Shown one piece after another: positions 8,594 through 17,320 of a DNA stretch of 64,000 nt. The stretch covers positions 22,949 through 86,948 of the forward strand of contig SBAS01000021.1 of the NCBI GenBank assembly GCA_005240145.1, written 5' to 3'. The notes beneath the pieces are model-generated. The model was not told the origin of the DNA. It did no database searches and was given only the letters and a program-made list of their open reading frames with translations. This stretch comes from Nitrosomonadales bacterium (GTDB taxonomy: Bacteria; Pseudomonadota; Gammaproteobacteria; Burkholderiales; SG8-39). Within the stretch, counting starts at the first letter, position 1. Each line of letters begins with the position of its first letter. The translations under genes and the position numbers were made by a program.

Positions 8594-9828
8594 TCGTCAC
8601 TCTCGCCGGGTTCGTAGAGCGCCTCGCGGCCGATGCGGTCCAGGCAAAGCTCGGCGGTCCACGGCAGCATCAGCGCGCCGCAGCGCGAATCGCGGTACAG
8701 GCGCTCGAGCGGCAGGCTCTTCAGCATGGATTGCCCGCCGCAGGTGCGGATGGCGAGCGCGCACAGGGCGTTGGCGTTCTCCATGATGGTGTACTGGGTC
8801 GCGTAGGCACGCAGGCGCGCGTCCTTGGGCGGATCCACGCGCGCGTCCTCGAGCATGCGCAGGAAGAGGGCGCGGGTCTGCTCGAGCTTGACCCACATTT
8901 CGGCCACCGCGATCTGCTTGGTGGGATACATGCGCCGCTTCACCGGTGGCATGCCTTCCAGCTCGCCGCGCAGGTACTTGACGGTGAATTCGCAGGCCGC
9001 GATCGCGATCCCCATATAGGTCGGCGAGAGCGTGGTGAACATGTGCGGCCAGCGTCCCGCCGCCTGAAAGTAGAGGCCGCGCGGCATCATCTGCGCGTCG
9101 TCGGGGACGAAGACGTCCTTGAACACCAGGGTGCGCGACACGGTGCCGCGCATGCCGAGCGGATCCCAGTCGCCGGTGATGGAAAATCCCGCAGCATCCG
9201 CAGGCACGGCGATGTAAAGCGTGTCGCGCATCGAGCTGCCCGGCTTGTCCTCGGTGCACAGCACGCCGTAGTAGTGAGCGGCGCCGGAGAGGGAGGCGAA
9301 GATTTTCTTGCCGTTGACGCGCCAGCCACCGTCCACTTTGACCGCCAGCGTGCCGAAGGGCGCCCGGCCGGCGGCCGCGGCGCTGCCTTCCGAAAAAGGC
9401 TGGGCATAGATGGCGCCGTCCTTCACCACGCGGTTGAAGTGAACGGCGCGGTAACGTTCGTGTTCTTTCTTCTGTTCCGCGCTCATCTTGAGGTCGTCGG
9501 CGAGCACTCCCGGCCACAGCGTCGAACAGGCGTGCATGTTGAAGGTGAGGGCGGTCGCGCCGCAATACTTGCCGAGCGTCGCCGACACCAGCGCGTAGGT
9601 GCGCAGGTCGGCGCCCATGCCGCCGAATTTTGCCGGCACGCACAGGCCGAGCAGGCCGGCGTTCTTCAACTCGGCGTAATTCTCGAAAGGGAAACTCGCC
9701 TCGCGGTCGTACTTCGCCGCGCGCCTGGCGAATGAGGGCCCGAGAGATTCGGCGAGCGCAAGCAGTTCTTTCTGCTTTTCGCTCAACTGGATTCCCGAGC
9801 CCGTGACGGAATAGCGTGGATCGATCAC
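8590..9828 (-). CDS. acyl-CoA dehydrogenase family protein
   Basis: ELKNAGLLGLCVPAKFGGMGAD, VNGKKIFASLSGAAHYYGV, TCGGQSMLK; GTG start at 9828 overlaps the upstream hydrolase stop. Confidence 0.85.
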   Translation of the reverse strand: MIDPRYSVTGSGIQLSEKQKELLALAESLGPSFARRAAKYDREASFPFENYAELKNAGLLGLCVPAKFGGMGADLRTYALVSATLGKYCGATALTFNMHACSTLWPGVLADDLKMSAEQKKEHERYRAVHFNRVVKDGAIYAQPFSEGSAAAAGRAPFGTLAVKVDGGWRVNGKKIFASLSGAAHYYGVLCTEDKPGSSMRDTLYIAVPADAAGFSITGDWDPLGMRGTVSRTLVFKDVFVPDDAQMMPRGLYFQAAGRWPHMFTTLSPTYMGIAIAACEFTVKYLRGELEGMPPVKRRMYPTKQIAVAEMWVKLEQTRALFLRMLEDARVDPPKDARLRAYATQYTIMENANALCALAIRTCGGQSMLKSLPLERLYRDSRCGALMLPWTAELCLDRIGREALYEPGESDD

Positions 9829-10550
9829 AGGCCGTGGTTCTTGAGGAAGTAGAGCAGGGCGTCGTTGAACGCGTCGGGCTGGTCCATGGGGCCGAGGTGG
9901 CCGCAGCCCTGGAGCAGGACGTACTCGGCGCCGGGAATCTTCTGCGCCATTTTTTCCATCACGGCAGGCGGCGCGGTCTTGTCCTCCGCGCCGGCGATGA
10001 GCAGCGTGGGAACCTTGATGCGGGCGAGTTCCTTCCTGCGGTCGAAGGTCGTCAGCAGGTGCACCGCTTTGCGGTAGGTTTCCGGGGGCACGCCTGCCAT
10101 GATCTGTTGCGCCAGCCTCGAATTGCTCCCCATGGTGGGAATCAGCTTCGCTGCGATCTGCGCCATCGTCTTGCCTTGATCGAGCGGGTCGATGCGCGCG
10201 GCGATGAACTGCTGCGTAAATTCGCTGTTGCCCCCGGCGAAGGCGGGGCTGGTGAAGCACAGCGCCAGCGCCTTGATCAGCTGCGGATAACGCACGTACG
10301 CCTCCTGCGCGATCAGGCCACCCATGCTGTGGCCCACCAGCACCACAGGCTCACTTCCGAGCGATTCGATCAGCCGCGCGAGCGCCGCCGTGACCTGCTC
10401 GAGGTCATAGGGTTCGACAATCTGGCTGTGCCCGTAGCCGGGCTGGTCCCAGGCATGCGACGGGTAGCCGAGGCCGCCGAAGAAGGGCAATTGCAGCTCC
10501 CAGGCGTGGTGGCCACCGCCGACGCCATGCAGAAACAGCAGTGGCGTCAC
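9825..10550 (-). CDS. alpha/beta hydrolase
   Basis: LLFLHGVGGGHHAW, GHSMGGLIAQ, LLIAGAEDKTAPP, GCGHLGPMDQPDAF; GTG start at 10550 overlaps the upstream TGA. Confidence 0.88.
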   Translation of the reverse strand: MTPLLFLHGVGGGHHAWELQLPFFGGLGYPSHAWDQPGYGHSQIVEPYDLEQVTAALARLIESLGSEPVVLVGHSMGGLIAQEAYVRYPQLIKALALCFTSPAFAGGNSEFTQQFIAARIDPLDQGKTMAQIAAKLIPTMGSNSRLAQQIMAGVPPETYRKAVHLLTTFDRRKELARIKVPTLLIAGAEDKTAPPAVMEKMAQKIPGAEYVLLQGCGHLGPMDQPDAFNDALLYFLKNHGL

Positions 10551-11581
10551 ACGAGTTTGCCGTGCAGGACCACGGGTTTGCCGTCCAATTCGATGCTGCA
10601 ATGGCGGCACGGCAGGTCGAAGTGGCCGAGCGTATGCCGTGCTGCAACTTCGTTGGCGCCGGTCGAATAGAGGAAGTTGCCGGCGAAGGCTCGCTGCTCG
10701 GTGCCATTGACGTCGCGCCGGTCGTACATAGCGAGCGCGTCCCAGCGCGCGCGCGTATTCAATCCCCAGCCGACATGCGAGACCGCGTAGGCCTCACGGT
10801 CGCCCCAAGCCGCGAAGTATTCGCGCATGAGCTCCGCGTCGAGCGAATCGCCGTCGATCCTGGTTGCGTAGTCGCCTTCAATTTTTATGTGGATTGGGTT
10901 CTCGATATATCTCTTAAAGGTCAAGTTCAAATCCCCAGGCGCAAGGACCAGCGCGCCATTCACGCTGCCAGCCTTCGGAAACGCCAGGCACAAGCCGCCC
11001 GGCCAGTGCGACAGCGTTCCGGGCTTCTCCGTGTACCCCCAGACGCCGCCCACGCGCGCGCCCTCGATCCGGATCTCGAGGTTGGTGCCGGCGGGGGAGG
11101 TGACCTTCATCGCCTTCGCATCGCGCAGCAGGCGCATTCCCGCCCTCACCTTCTGCTCGTCCCCGGGGGAGGGGGCCAGGCGCTCAAGCACATCGGGGTG
11201 CTCGTTAGAGATGTACAGCACTCGCGCCCCGGCTTTGAGGATCGCGGGCAGTTCCGCGGCGTGCATCAAGCCTTCGAGCGTGCAATCGGCGACGAACGTC
11301 GATGCAGCAAGGGCGCCGACCGCAGGCCCGAGGTTTTGCAGCGCGACCGAGGCGCCGGTGGAGCGGACAGGCACGGGAACCGTCTGGCGCGCGGTAGGCA
11401 CCACGACATGAAAGGGCCGCGCGCCCAGACGCATCAGCGCGAGCTCCGCGAGATGCACGTTAAGCGCGCGGGACTGCGACTCGGAGAGCACGGCGCAGAT
11501 ATCGCCGGAGGCGACCTTGCAGCGGGCGAAAACATCCGCGAACAGGTCGATCCACTTGCCTTCGATGCGGTCGGCGATCAT
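10547..11581 (-). CDS. M29-like / 2,5-dihydroxypyridine 5,6-dioxygenase (NicX)-like protein
   Basis: C-terminal HVGWGLN... and RHTLGHFD (H...HxD, resembling the NicX iron-binding residues); AMKVTSPAGTNLEI. Confidence 0.65.
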   Translation of the reverse strand: MIADRIEGKWIDLFADVFARCKVASGDICAVLSESQSRALNVHLAELALMRLGARPFHVVVPTARQTVPVPVRSTGASVALQNLGPAVGALAASTFVADCTLEGLMHAAELPAILKAGARVLYISNEHPDVLERLAPSPGDEQKVRAGMRLLRDAKAMKVTSPAGTNLEIRIEGARVGGVWGYTEKPGTLSHWPGGLCLAFPKAGSVNGALVLAPGDLNLTFKRYIENPIHIKIEGDYATRIDGDSLDAELMREYFAAWGDREAYAVSHVGWGLNTRARWDALAMYDRRDVNGTEQRAFAGNFLYSTGANEVAARHTLGHFDLPCRHCSIELDGKPVVLHGKLV

Positions 11582-11607
11582 TGGCGCTGGCGTGAACGGG
11601 GGATTGG

Positions 11608-11624
11608 ATATTACCGTGTAAAAT
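11608..11624. promoter_or_regulatory. candidate divergent -10 elements (TAATAT on -, TAAAAT on +)
   Basis: ATATTA at 11608-11613 and TAAAAT at 11619-11624 in the 52-bp gap between divergent genes. Confidence 0.35.
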
Positions 11625-11633
11625 CAAGCTTCC

Positions 11634-12083
11634 ATGATTGTGTTCGATCTGCACTGCAAAGACGGCCATCGCTTCGAGGGTTGGTTTGCCTCGGCCAAGG
11701 ACTACGCGTCACAGAAAAAGCGCGGCCTGCTCACCTGCCCGAACTGCGGTGATACCCGCATCGAACGCGGCCTTTCCGCCCCGCGCCTGAACATGGGCGC
11801 CCAGGAAACCGTCCCAGCCCCGGTCGAGAAAACGCCGGACATGGAAGGGAAGGACCCCTTCGCCGTCGCCCAGATTCTCTATTCGCGCATGCTGGACGAC
11901 ATCCTCACCAAGTCGGAAGACGTCGGCGCCAGGTTCCCCGACGAAGCCCGCAAGATCTACTACCAGGAATCACCCGGCCGCGCCATTCGCGGCCAGGCCA
12001 CCCAGGCCGAGCACGAAGCGCTCGTCGATGAAGGCATTCCCGTCGCCCGTTTTCCAGTACCGCCCGCCAATCACCTCAACTGA
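11634..12083 (+). CDS. DUF1178 family protein
   Basis: MIVFDLHCKDGHRFEGWFASAKDY...CPNCGDTRIERGLSAPRL. Confidence 0.88.
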   Translation: MIVFDLHCKDGHRFEGWFASAKDYASQKKRGLLTCPNCGDTRIERGLSAPRLNMGAQETVPAPVEKTPDMEGKDPFAVAQILYSRMLDDILTKSEDVGARFPDEARKIYYQESPGRAIRGQATQAEHEALVDEGIPVARFPVPPANHLN

Positions 12084-12134
12084 GGCGGTCTGCCGTAAGA
12101 AGTTTTTCTCACGTATCGCTCTAAGGGACTTCCC

Positions 12135-12827
12135 ATGATCAAGCTTTACTACCACCCGTCGCCCAACCCCGCGAAGGTCGCGCTCTATCTCGAAGAGGCG
12201 GGCATGCCGTACGAACTGGTGCCGGTCGATACGCGCAAGGGTGAACAGCATTTGCCCGCGTTCCTCGCCATCAATCCGAACGCCAAGACGCCGGCGCTGA
12301 CGGATGGCGACGTCACCGTGTTCGACAGCAACGCGATCCTGCTCTATCTGGCGGAAAAGAGCGGGAAGTTCCTGCCGGCCCATACGCCTGCCGCGCGGGC
12401 GCAGATGCATTCGTGGCTGATGTTTGTCGCCACCGGCATCGGCCCGTACTCCGGCCAGTCGGTGCACTTCAAGCATGTCGCGCCGGAACCGAAGGAATAC
12501 GCCGTCAACCGCTATGACTTCGAAGCCTGGCGCCACTGGAACATCATCGACGCGCAACTGGCCAAGCATAAGTACATGCTTGGCGACACCTACACGCTTG
12601 TCGACATGGCGGTGTGGGGCTGGGCGCGCGCGATCCCGCGCATCCTCGGTGACGGCGCCTGGGAGAAACTTCCCAACCTGAAGCGCCTGTTTGACGAAAT
12701 CAACGCGCGCCCGGCAGCGAAGCGTGCCGAGGCACTCAAGGACAAGAACGCGTACAAAATGGAGATGGATGACATCGCCAAGCGGGCGATGTTTCCGCAG
12801 AATGAACGGCTCAAAGCCAAGGCCTAG
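12135..12827 (+). CDS. glutathione S-transferase family protein
   Basis: MIKLYYHPSPNPAKVALYLEEAG, INPNAKTPALTDGDVTVFDSNAILLYLAEK. Confidence 0.9.
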   Translation: MIKLYYHPSPNPAKVALYLEEAGMPYELVPVDTRKGEQHLPAFLAINPNAKTPALTDGDVTVFDSNAILLYLAEKSGKFLPAHTPAARAQMHSWLMFVATGIGPYSGQSVHFKHVAPEPKEYAVNRYDFEAWRHWNIIDAQLAKHKYMLGDTYTLVDMAVWGWARAIPRILGDGAWEKLPNLKRLFDEINARPAAKRAEALKDKNAYKMEMDDIAKRAMFPQNERLKAKA

Positions 12828-12905
12828 CCTCAACTGGAATGGGCACAATGTGTATTATGTAAAGTAATGGGTGGGCCGAGATTGACCAAACGATCAAGGG
12901 CTTAC

Positions 12906-13550
12906 CTATTCGACCGCCCCAGCCCGCTTTAGGAGGGTTTCCAACTCCCCGTTTTTTAGCGTCCGAGCTATTCCGAGCGCAGTTTCGCCCTTCGGGCCCC
13001 TCATCCTCAGGTCTGCATCTTCGTGAAGCAAGGCGCGCGCGGATTCAAGCTGGCCGCTGCGGGCGGCAAGCATGAGCGGCGAAAAGCCGTTCGGAGCGAG
13101 GCCGTTCTTGTCCGCGCCTTTCTCCAGAAGGAACTTCACAAGCTCCGGGCCGCCTTCGAAAGCCGCGTAATGTAGTGGCGTCCAGCCGTCATGCGTGATT
13201 TGAGCGCCTTTATCGACCAGAAGCCGCGCAATCGCCAGGTGCCCCTTGAGGCTGGCGAACATGAGCGCGGTATCGCCATGCGGGCTGCGGCGCGCCACGC
13301 TGGCCTTGCGCTCGATCAGGAAGGCCGCCAGATCCGCATGACCGAGCCGCGACGCGGTCATCAGGAGCGTATTGCCTTCGCCATCGGCCGTGTTGGGATC
13401 GAGCCCCTGGTCCAGCAATTCGCCCACAACCTTGGTGTCGCCGCGGTTGACGGCTTTGAGCAACAGATCAAAGGATTGCGCAAAGCCCGAGTTCGCCACG
13501 AGCACGCAAAGCGCGACCGCAAGGACCCGCAGAGGCCGCCAGGGCGTCAT
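12906..13550 (-). CDS. ankyrin-repeat protein, probable signal peptide
   Basis: LRVLAVALCVLVANSGFAQS signal; repeated G-TPL-AA-GH--IA--LL-KGA units. Confidence 0.85.
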   Translation of the reverse strand: MTPWRPLRVLAVALCVLVANSGFAQSFDLLLKAVNRGDTKVVGELLDQGLDPNTADGEGNTLLMTASRLGHADLAAFLIERKASVARRSPHGDTALMFASLKGHLAIARLLVDKGAQITHDGWTPLHYAAFEGGPELVKFLLEKGADKNGLAPNGFSPLMLAARSGQLESARALLHEDADLRMRGPKGETALGIARTLKNGELETLLKRAGAVE

Positions 13551-13551
13551 G

Positions 13552-14544
13552 CTAGTTTTTCGGCATTCCCGCCACCATTTCAGCGGCGAAAAGCTTCGGA
13601 TTGAGCGGATGGCGGGTCAGCGCCCGGTTGCGTCCCATGGCGCGTGCGTACGCCAGCCAGGCCCGGCCGTCGCCCGGCACGGCGGCGCCGCCGAACTTGG
13701 TGCGCCCGGAGAGTGCTCCAAATGCGCGATCGAGGGCCATTTTCTGCAGGACCTCGGCGAGCGGGTCTAGTTCTTCGCGGTCCTTGATCGCGCCGATCTC
13801 CTCGCGGCTGCCCGAGGCGATGCCGCGCAGCGCGCGCTCGATCGCCTTGCCGCGTGTGCCCGTGGCGTATTCCAGTGCGCGCAGCGGCGCGCCGCCCGCG
13901 AACGCCAGCCAGCGCTCGGGCGAACTCACGCCTTGCCTGGAGAGCCACGCCGCGGCTGCTTTCGCCTCCGGCAGCGGCACGGGTACCGGCACGCAGCGAC
14001 TGCGTATTGTCGGCAGCAGGCGCGCAGGCCGGTGCGAAACGAGGAGGAAAACAGCGCCCGGCGGCGGCTCTTCGAGGCTTTTCAGCAGGGAATTCGCGGT
14101 CGCCGTGTTCATGTCTTCCGCGGGATGGACGATTGCAACGCGACGCCCGCCCCGATGCGACGCCAGGTGGAGGAAATCGGCCAGATCGCGCGTTTGCTCG
14201 ACCCTGATCTGCAGGCTGGCCTTCGACTCCTTGCTTTTCTCCTTCTCACCCTCCTCTAACTGGGTGGAAGGGCGCTCGAGCTGGATGGCGATTGCCTCAG
14301 GCTCCAGAAACCGCGCATCGGGATGGTTCCCTGCCAGAAACCAGCGGCACCCTTCGCAGCTGCCGCAAGGCTTGGTCCCCTGCCCCTTCGACTCGCAGAG
14401 GAGTGTCTGGGCAAAGCGCTCGGCGAGCGCCAGCTTTCCGACCCCGGGGGCGCCATGGAAAAGGAGCGCATGGGGCAGGCGATCGAGGCCTCCGACCAGC
14501 CCTTGCCATGTTTCCTTTTGAAGTTCAGAAATCATTAAATTCAA
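13552..14544 (-). CDS. holB: DNA polymerase III subunit delta'
   Basis: HALLFHGAPGVGKLALAERFAQTLLC, CGSCEGCRW, NSLLKSLEEPP; adjacent to tmk. Confidence 0.93.
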   Translation of the reverse strand: MNLMISELQKETWQGLVGGLDRLPHALLFHGAPGVGKLALAERFAQTLLCESKGQGTKPCGSCEGCRWFLAGNHPDARFLEPEAIAIQLERPSTQLEEGEKEKSKESKASLQIRVEQTRDLADFLHLASHRGGRRVAIVHPAEDMNTATANSLLKSLEEPPPGAVFLLVSHRPARLLPTIRSRCVPVPVPLPEAKAAAAWLSRQGVSSPERWLAFAGGAPLRALEYATGTRGKAIERALRGIASGSREEIGAIKDREELDPLAEVLQKMALDRAFGALSGRTKFGGAAVPGDGRAWLAYARAMGRNRALTRHPLNPKLFAAEMVAGMPKN

Positions 14545-15188
14545 TCTGTTATAAGAACATTCTTTACTTCTTCCTTAACTTCTCTTGGGCTTTTCGCGGC
14601 ATCAATGATCCGTACCCTGCCCGGCTCCGACTGGCCGATCTCCCGGTAGGCTGCGCGCACGCGGTCGAAGAAACCCCGTTCCTCGGATTCGAAGCGATCC
14701 AGGGCTCGCCCCGAAGCGCTCAGCCGGCTGCGGCTGACTTCGTAGGAGCAGTCGAACACCAGCGTCTGGTCGGGCGCCAGATCCGGGTGCGTCGACTGCG
14801 CGAGGCGGCGGATCAGGTCCATGGACACGCCCTTGCCGCCGCCCTGGTAGGCGGCAGTGGCATCGGTGAAGCGGTCGCAGACTACCCAGGCGCCGCGCTG
14901 AAGCGCCGGCAGGATCACCTGCTGCACGTGGTGCGCGCGCGCCGCGAACATGAGCAGGGTCTCGGACAGCGGATCCATCGTCTCGGCCAGCACCAGCGTG
15001 CGCAGTTTCTCCGCCAGCGGCGTGCCGCCGGGTTCGCGCGTCACCACCACTTCGCGGCCGTCCTGCTTGAGATGCTGCGCGATCCAGGCCAGGTGCGTCG
15101 ACTTGCCCGCGCCGTCGACGCCTTCGAGCGTGATGAACCTGCCTCGCTTTGGTCCCCCAACCGCCATAAGGCTATTTGCGCCCGGCAT
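14541..15188 (-). CDS. tmk: thymidylate kinase
   Basis: GRFITLEGVDGAGKSTH, VVVTREPGGTPLAEKLR, CDRFTDATAAYQGGGKG. Confidence 0.95.
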   Translation of the reverse strand: MPGANSLMAVGGPKRGRFITLEGVDGAGKSTHLAWIAQHLKQDGREVVVTREPGGTPLAEKLRTLVLAETMDPLSETLLMFAARAHHVQQVILPALQRGAWVVCDRFTDATAAYQGGGKGVSMDLIRRLAQSTHPDLAPDQTLVFDCSYEVSRSRLSASGRALDRFESEERGFFDRVRAAYREIGQSEPGRVRIIDAAKSPREVKEEVKNVLITD

Positions 15189-16167
15189 TTAGCTGGTATT
15201 TTCGCACGGCGCGATTGTGCTCATCGAGCGTGCGCGAGAACTCGCTGCTGCCGTCGCCGCGCGACACGTAATAGATCGCATCGGTCTTTGCGGGGTGCAG
15301 AGCGGCTCGCAATGACGCGAGCCCGGCCGCTGCGATCGGCGTCGGCGGCAGGCCGGCGCGCGTGTACGAGTTGTAGGGCCCGTCGGTGAGCAGGTGGATT
15401 TTCTTCAGGTTGCCGTCGAACGCCGCACCCAGGCCGTAGATCACCGTCGGATCGACCTGCAGCAACATCCGGATGCGCAGGCGATTGACGAGGGCGCCGG
15501 CGATCAGGTCGCGCTCCGCGGCGCGCCCGGTTTCCTTTTCCACGATCGATGCCATGATCAGCGCTTCGTAGGGCGACTTGTAGGGCAGCGAAGGCTCGCG
15601 CGCCTCCCACTCGTGCGCGAGGTGGCGCTGCATCGCCTGATAGGCGCGCCTGAGAACGTGAACGTCGCTCGTTCCCTTGGCGAACAGGTAGGTGTCGGGA
15701 AAGAACAGGCCCTCCGGGTGCGTCTCGGGTGCGCCGAGTTTTTGCAGCACCTGCGCGTCGCTGAGGCCCTGGGTGTCGTGGCGCACGAAAGCGCTCGACT
15801 CCAGCGCGGCGCGCAGCTGTCGAAATGACCAGCCTTCGATCAGGCGAACCTCGGCTTGCGTCACGTCACCGCGCGTAAGCTTGTCGAGCAGTTCGAGAGG
15901 CGTCGGCGCCGCCAGCAGTTCGTAGCTGCCGGCCTTGACGTCCTCGGCGCGCCCCACCCCCCTCGCCAGCAGTTCGAACTCCAGGCGGCCGATGGCGATG
16001 CCGGCGCTCTCGAGGCGCTGCGCGACGGCGCGCAGTCGCATGCCCGGCACGATGTCGAACGCGGCCGGAAGCGCGGTCACGGCGACCGGGGTCGCCGCAT
16101 ACCAGGCGCCATACCCGGCCGCTGCGAGCGAGCCGACGACCACGAGGGCGAAGAGGCTTTTGAGCAA
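15172..16167 (-). CDS. mltG: endolytic murein transglycosylase MltG
   Basis: FDIVPGMRLRAVAQRLESAGI, ASIVEKETGRAAERDLIAGALVNRL, DPTVIYGLG, PYNSYTRAGLPPTPI; proposed TTG start at 16167 (GTG at 16197/16206 possible). Confidence 0.88.
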   Translation of the reverse strand: MLKSLFALVVVGSLAAAGYGAWYAATPVAVTALPAAFDIVPGMRLRAVAQRLESAGIAIGRLEFELLARGVGRAEDVKAGSYELLAAPTPLELLDKLTRGDVTQAEVRLIEGWSFRQLRAALESSAFVRHDTQGLSDAQVLQKLGAPETHPEGLFFPDTYLFAKGTSDVHVLRRAYQAMQRHLAHEWEAREPSLPYKSPYEALIMASIVEKETGRAAERDLIAGALVNRLRIRMLLQVDPTVIYGLGAAFDGNLKKIHLLTDGPYNSYTRAGLPPTPIAAAGLASLRAALHPAKTDAIYYVSRGDGSSEFSRTLDEHNRAVRKYQLNAGRK

Positions 16168-16177
16168 CGGATGCGAA

Positions 16178-16196
16178 TAGAATTCACCCCATTCTA
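16178..16196. promoter_or_regulatory. inverted pair of -10-like hexamers (TAGAAT-7-ATTCTA) between mltG and ygfZ
   Basis: TAGAATTCACCCCATTCTA reads TAGAAT on both strands. Confidence 0.4.
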
Positions 16197-16215
16197 CTGT
16201 GAGCACGTGAGCACC

Positions 16216-17049
16216 ATGCGCACCGCGAAGCTGGAGCAATACGGGCTGCTGCAAGTCTCGGGCGAGGGTGCGCGCGCATTTCTTCACGCCCAGCTGACCA
16301 ACGACGTCGAGCATCTCGTCCCGGGAACCGCCCGCTACGCGGGTTGGTGCTCGGCCAAGGGCCGCCTGCTGGCGACGTTCCTTGTCCTGCCCTCCCCCGG
16401 CGGTTTCCTGCTGCAGTTGTCACGCGAGCTCGTGCCCGCCGTGGCGAAGCGCCTGTCGATGTTCGTCCTGCGCTCCAAGGTGAAGGTTTCGGACGCGACC
16501 GGAGAGTGGTTGCAGTACGGCCTCTGGAAGGTATTGCCGGGCGGAGACCTTTCAGTCAGTCAGGCCGATGACGAAATCGAAGTCGGGATCGATGGCAACA
16601 GAACTCTGCTGATTACCAAGACCCCGCGCAGCGACGACACGCCAGCCGAAGAATGGGCGCTCGCGGAAATCCGCGCCGGCCGGCCGTTGATCCTCCAGTC
16701 CACGCAGGATCAATTCGTGCCGCAAATGGTCAATCTCGAACTCTCGGGCGGCGTCGATTTCAAAAAGGGCTGCTATCCGGGCCAGGAAATCGTCGCCCGG
16801 GCGCAGTACCGGGGCACGGTAAAACGACGCATGGTCCGCCTGCGCGGCGCCGCCCTGCAACCGGGTCAGGAACTCTACAGCGACGACGCCCCGGGCCACG
16901 CCGGCGGTACGGTGGGCAGCGTGGTCAATGCCTCGGGCGACGAGTCCCTCGCCGTCCTGCAGGTTTCGGCGCTCGAGGCGAAAGCCGCGATCCGGGTACA
17001 GCCTCAGGCCGCGGCGCTCGAAGTGCTGCCCCTGCCCTATTCCCGGTGA
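16216..17049 (+). CDS. ygfZ: folate-binding protein YgfZ/GcvT-like
   Basis: GEGARAFLHAQLTNDVEHL, signature KGCYPGQEIVARAQYRGTVKRRM. Confidence 0.93.
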   Translation: MRTAKLEQYGLLQVSGEGARAFLHAQLTNDVEHLVPGTARYAGWCSAKGRLLATFLVLPSPGGFLLQLSRELVPAVAKRLSMFVLRSKVKVSDATGEWLQYGLWKVLPGGDLSVSQADDEIEVGIDGNRTLLITKTPRSDDTPAEEWALAEIRAGRPLILQSTQDQFVPQMVNLELSGGVDFKKGCYPGQEIVARAQYRGTVKRRMVRLRGAALQPGQELYSDDAPGHAGGTVGSVVNASGDESLAVLQVSALEAKAAIRVQPQAAALEVLPLPYSR

Positions 17050-17303
17050 CGAGCTACTACGTCTACTACCGCATCGATGCCGGGCGAGTGGATCCGCTTC
17101 GAATCGAAATAGAAGATCTTTTCGTGAAAATCGAAAAGGAATGCGGCGTGCGCGGACGCTGGATGCGGCGGCGTGACGACGCGGCGACATTCATGGAGGT
17201 CTACGAAGGCGTGCAGGACGAGCGGGCATTCGAGTCGGCGCTGGAGCGCGCTGGGGCGAGCCTGGGGCTAGAGCGCAAGGTCGAGCGTTTCGTCAGCGCC
17301 TGA
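17046..17303 (+). CDS. DUF4936-like protein
   Basis: [18 protein letters not shown]...[24 protein letters not shown] overlap with ygfZ stop. Confidence 0.75.
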   Translation: MTSYYVYYRIDAGRVDPLRIEIEDLFVKIEKECGVRGRWMRRRDDAATFMEVYEGVQDERAFESALERAGASLGLERKVERFVSA

Positions 17304-17320
17304 GTTCGGTAAAATTAATC

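Noticed and set aside
9829-10260. N-terminal 144 residues of the 8590-10260 ORF
   Set aside because: Out-of-frame with the alpha/beta hydrolase; the acyl-CoA dehydrogenase starts at GTG 9828.
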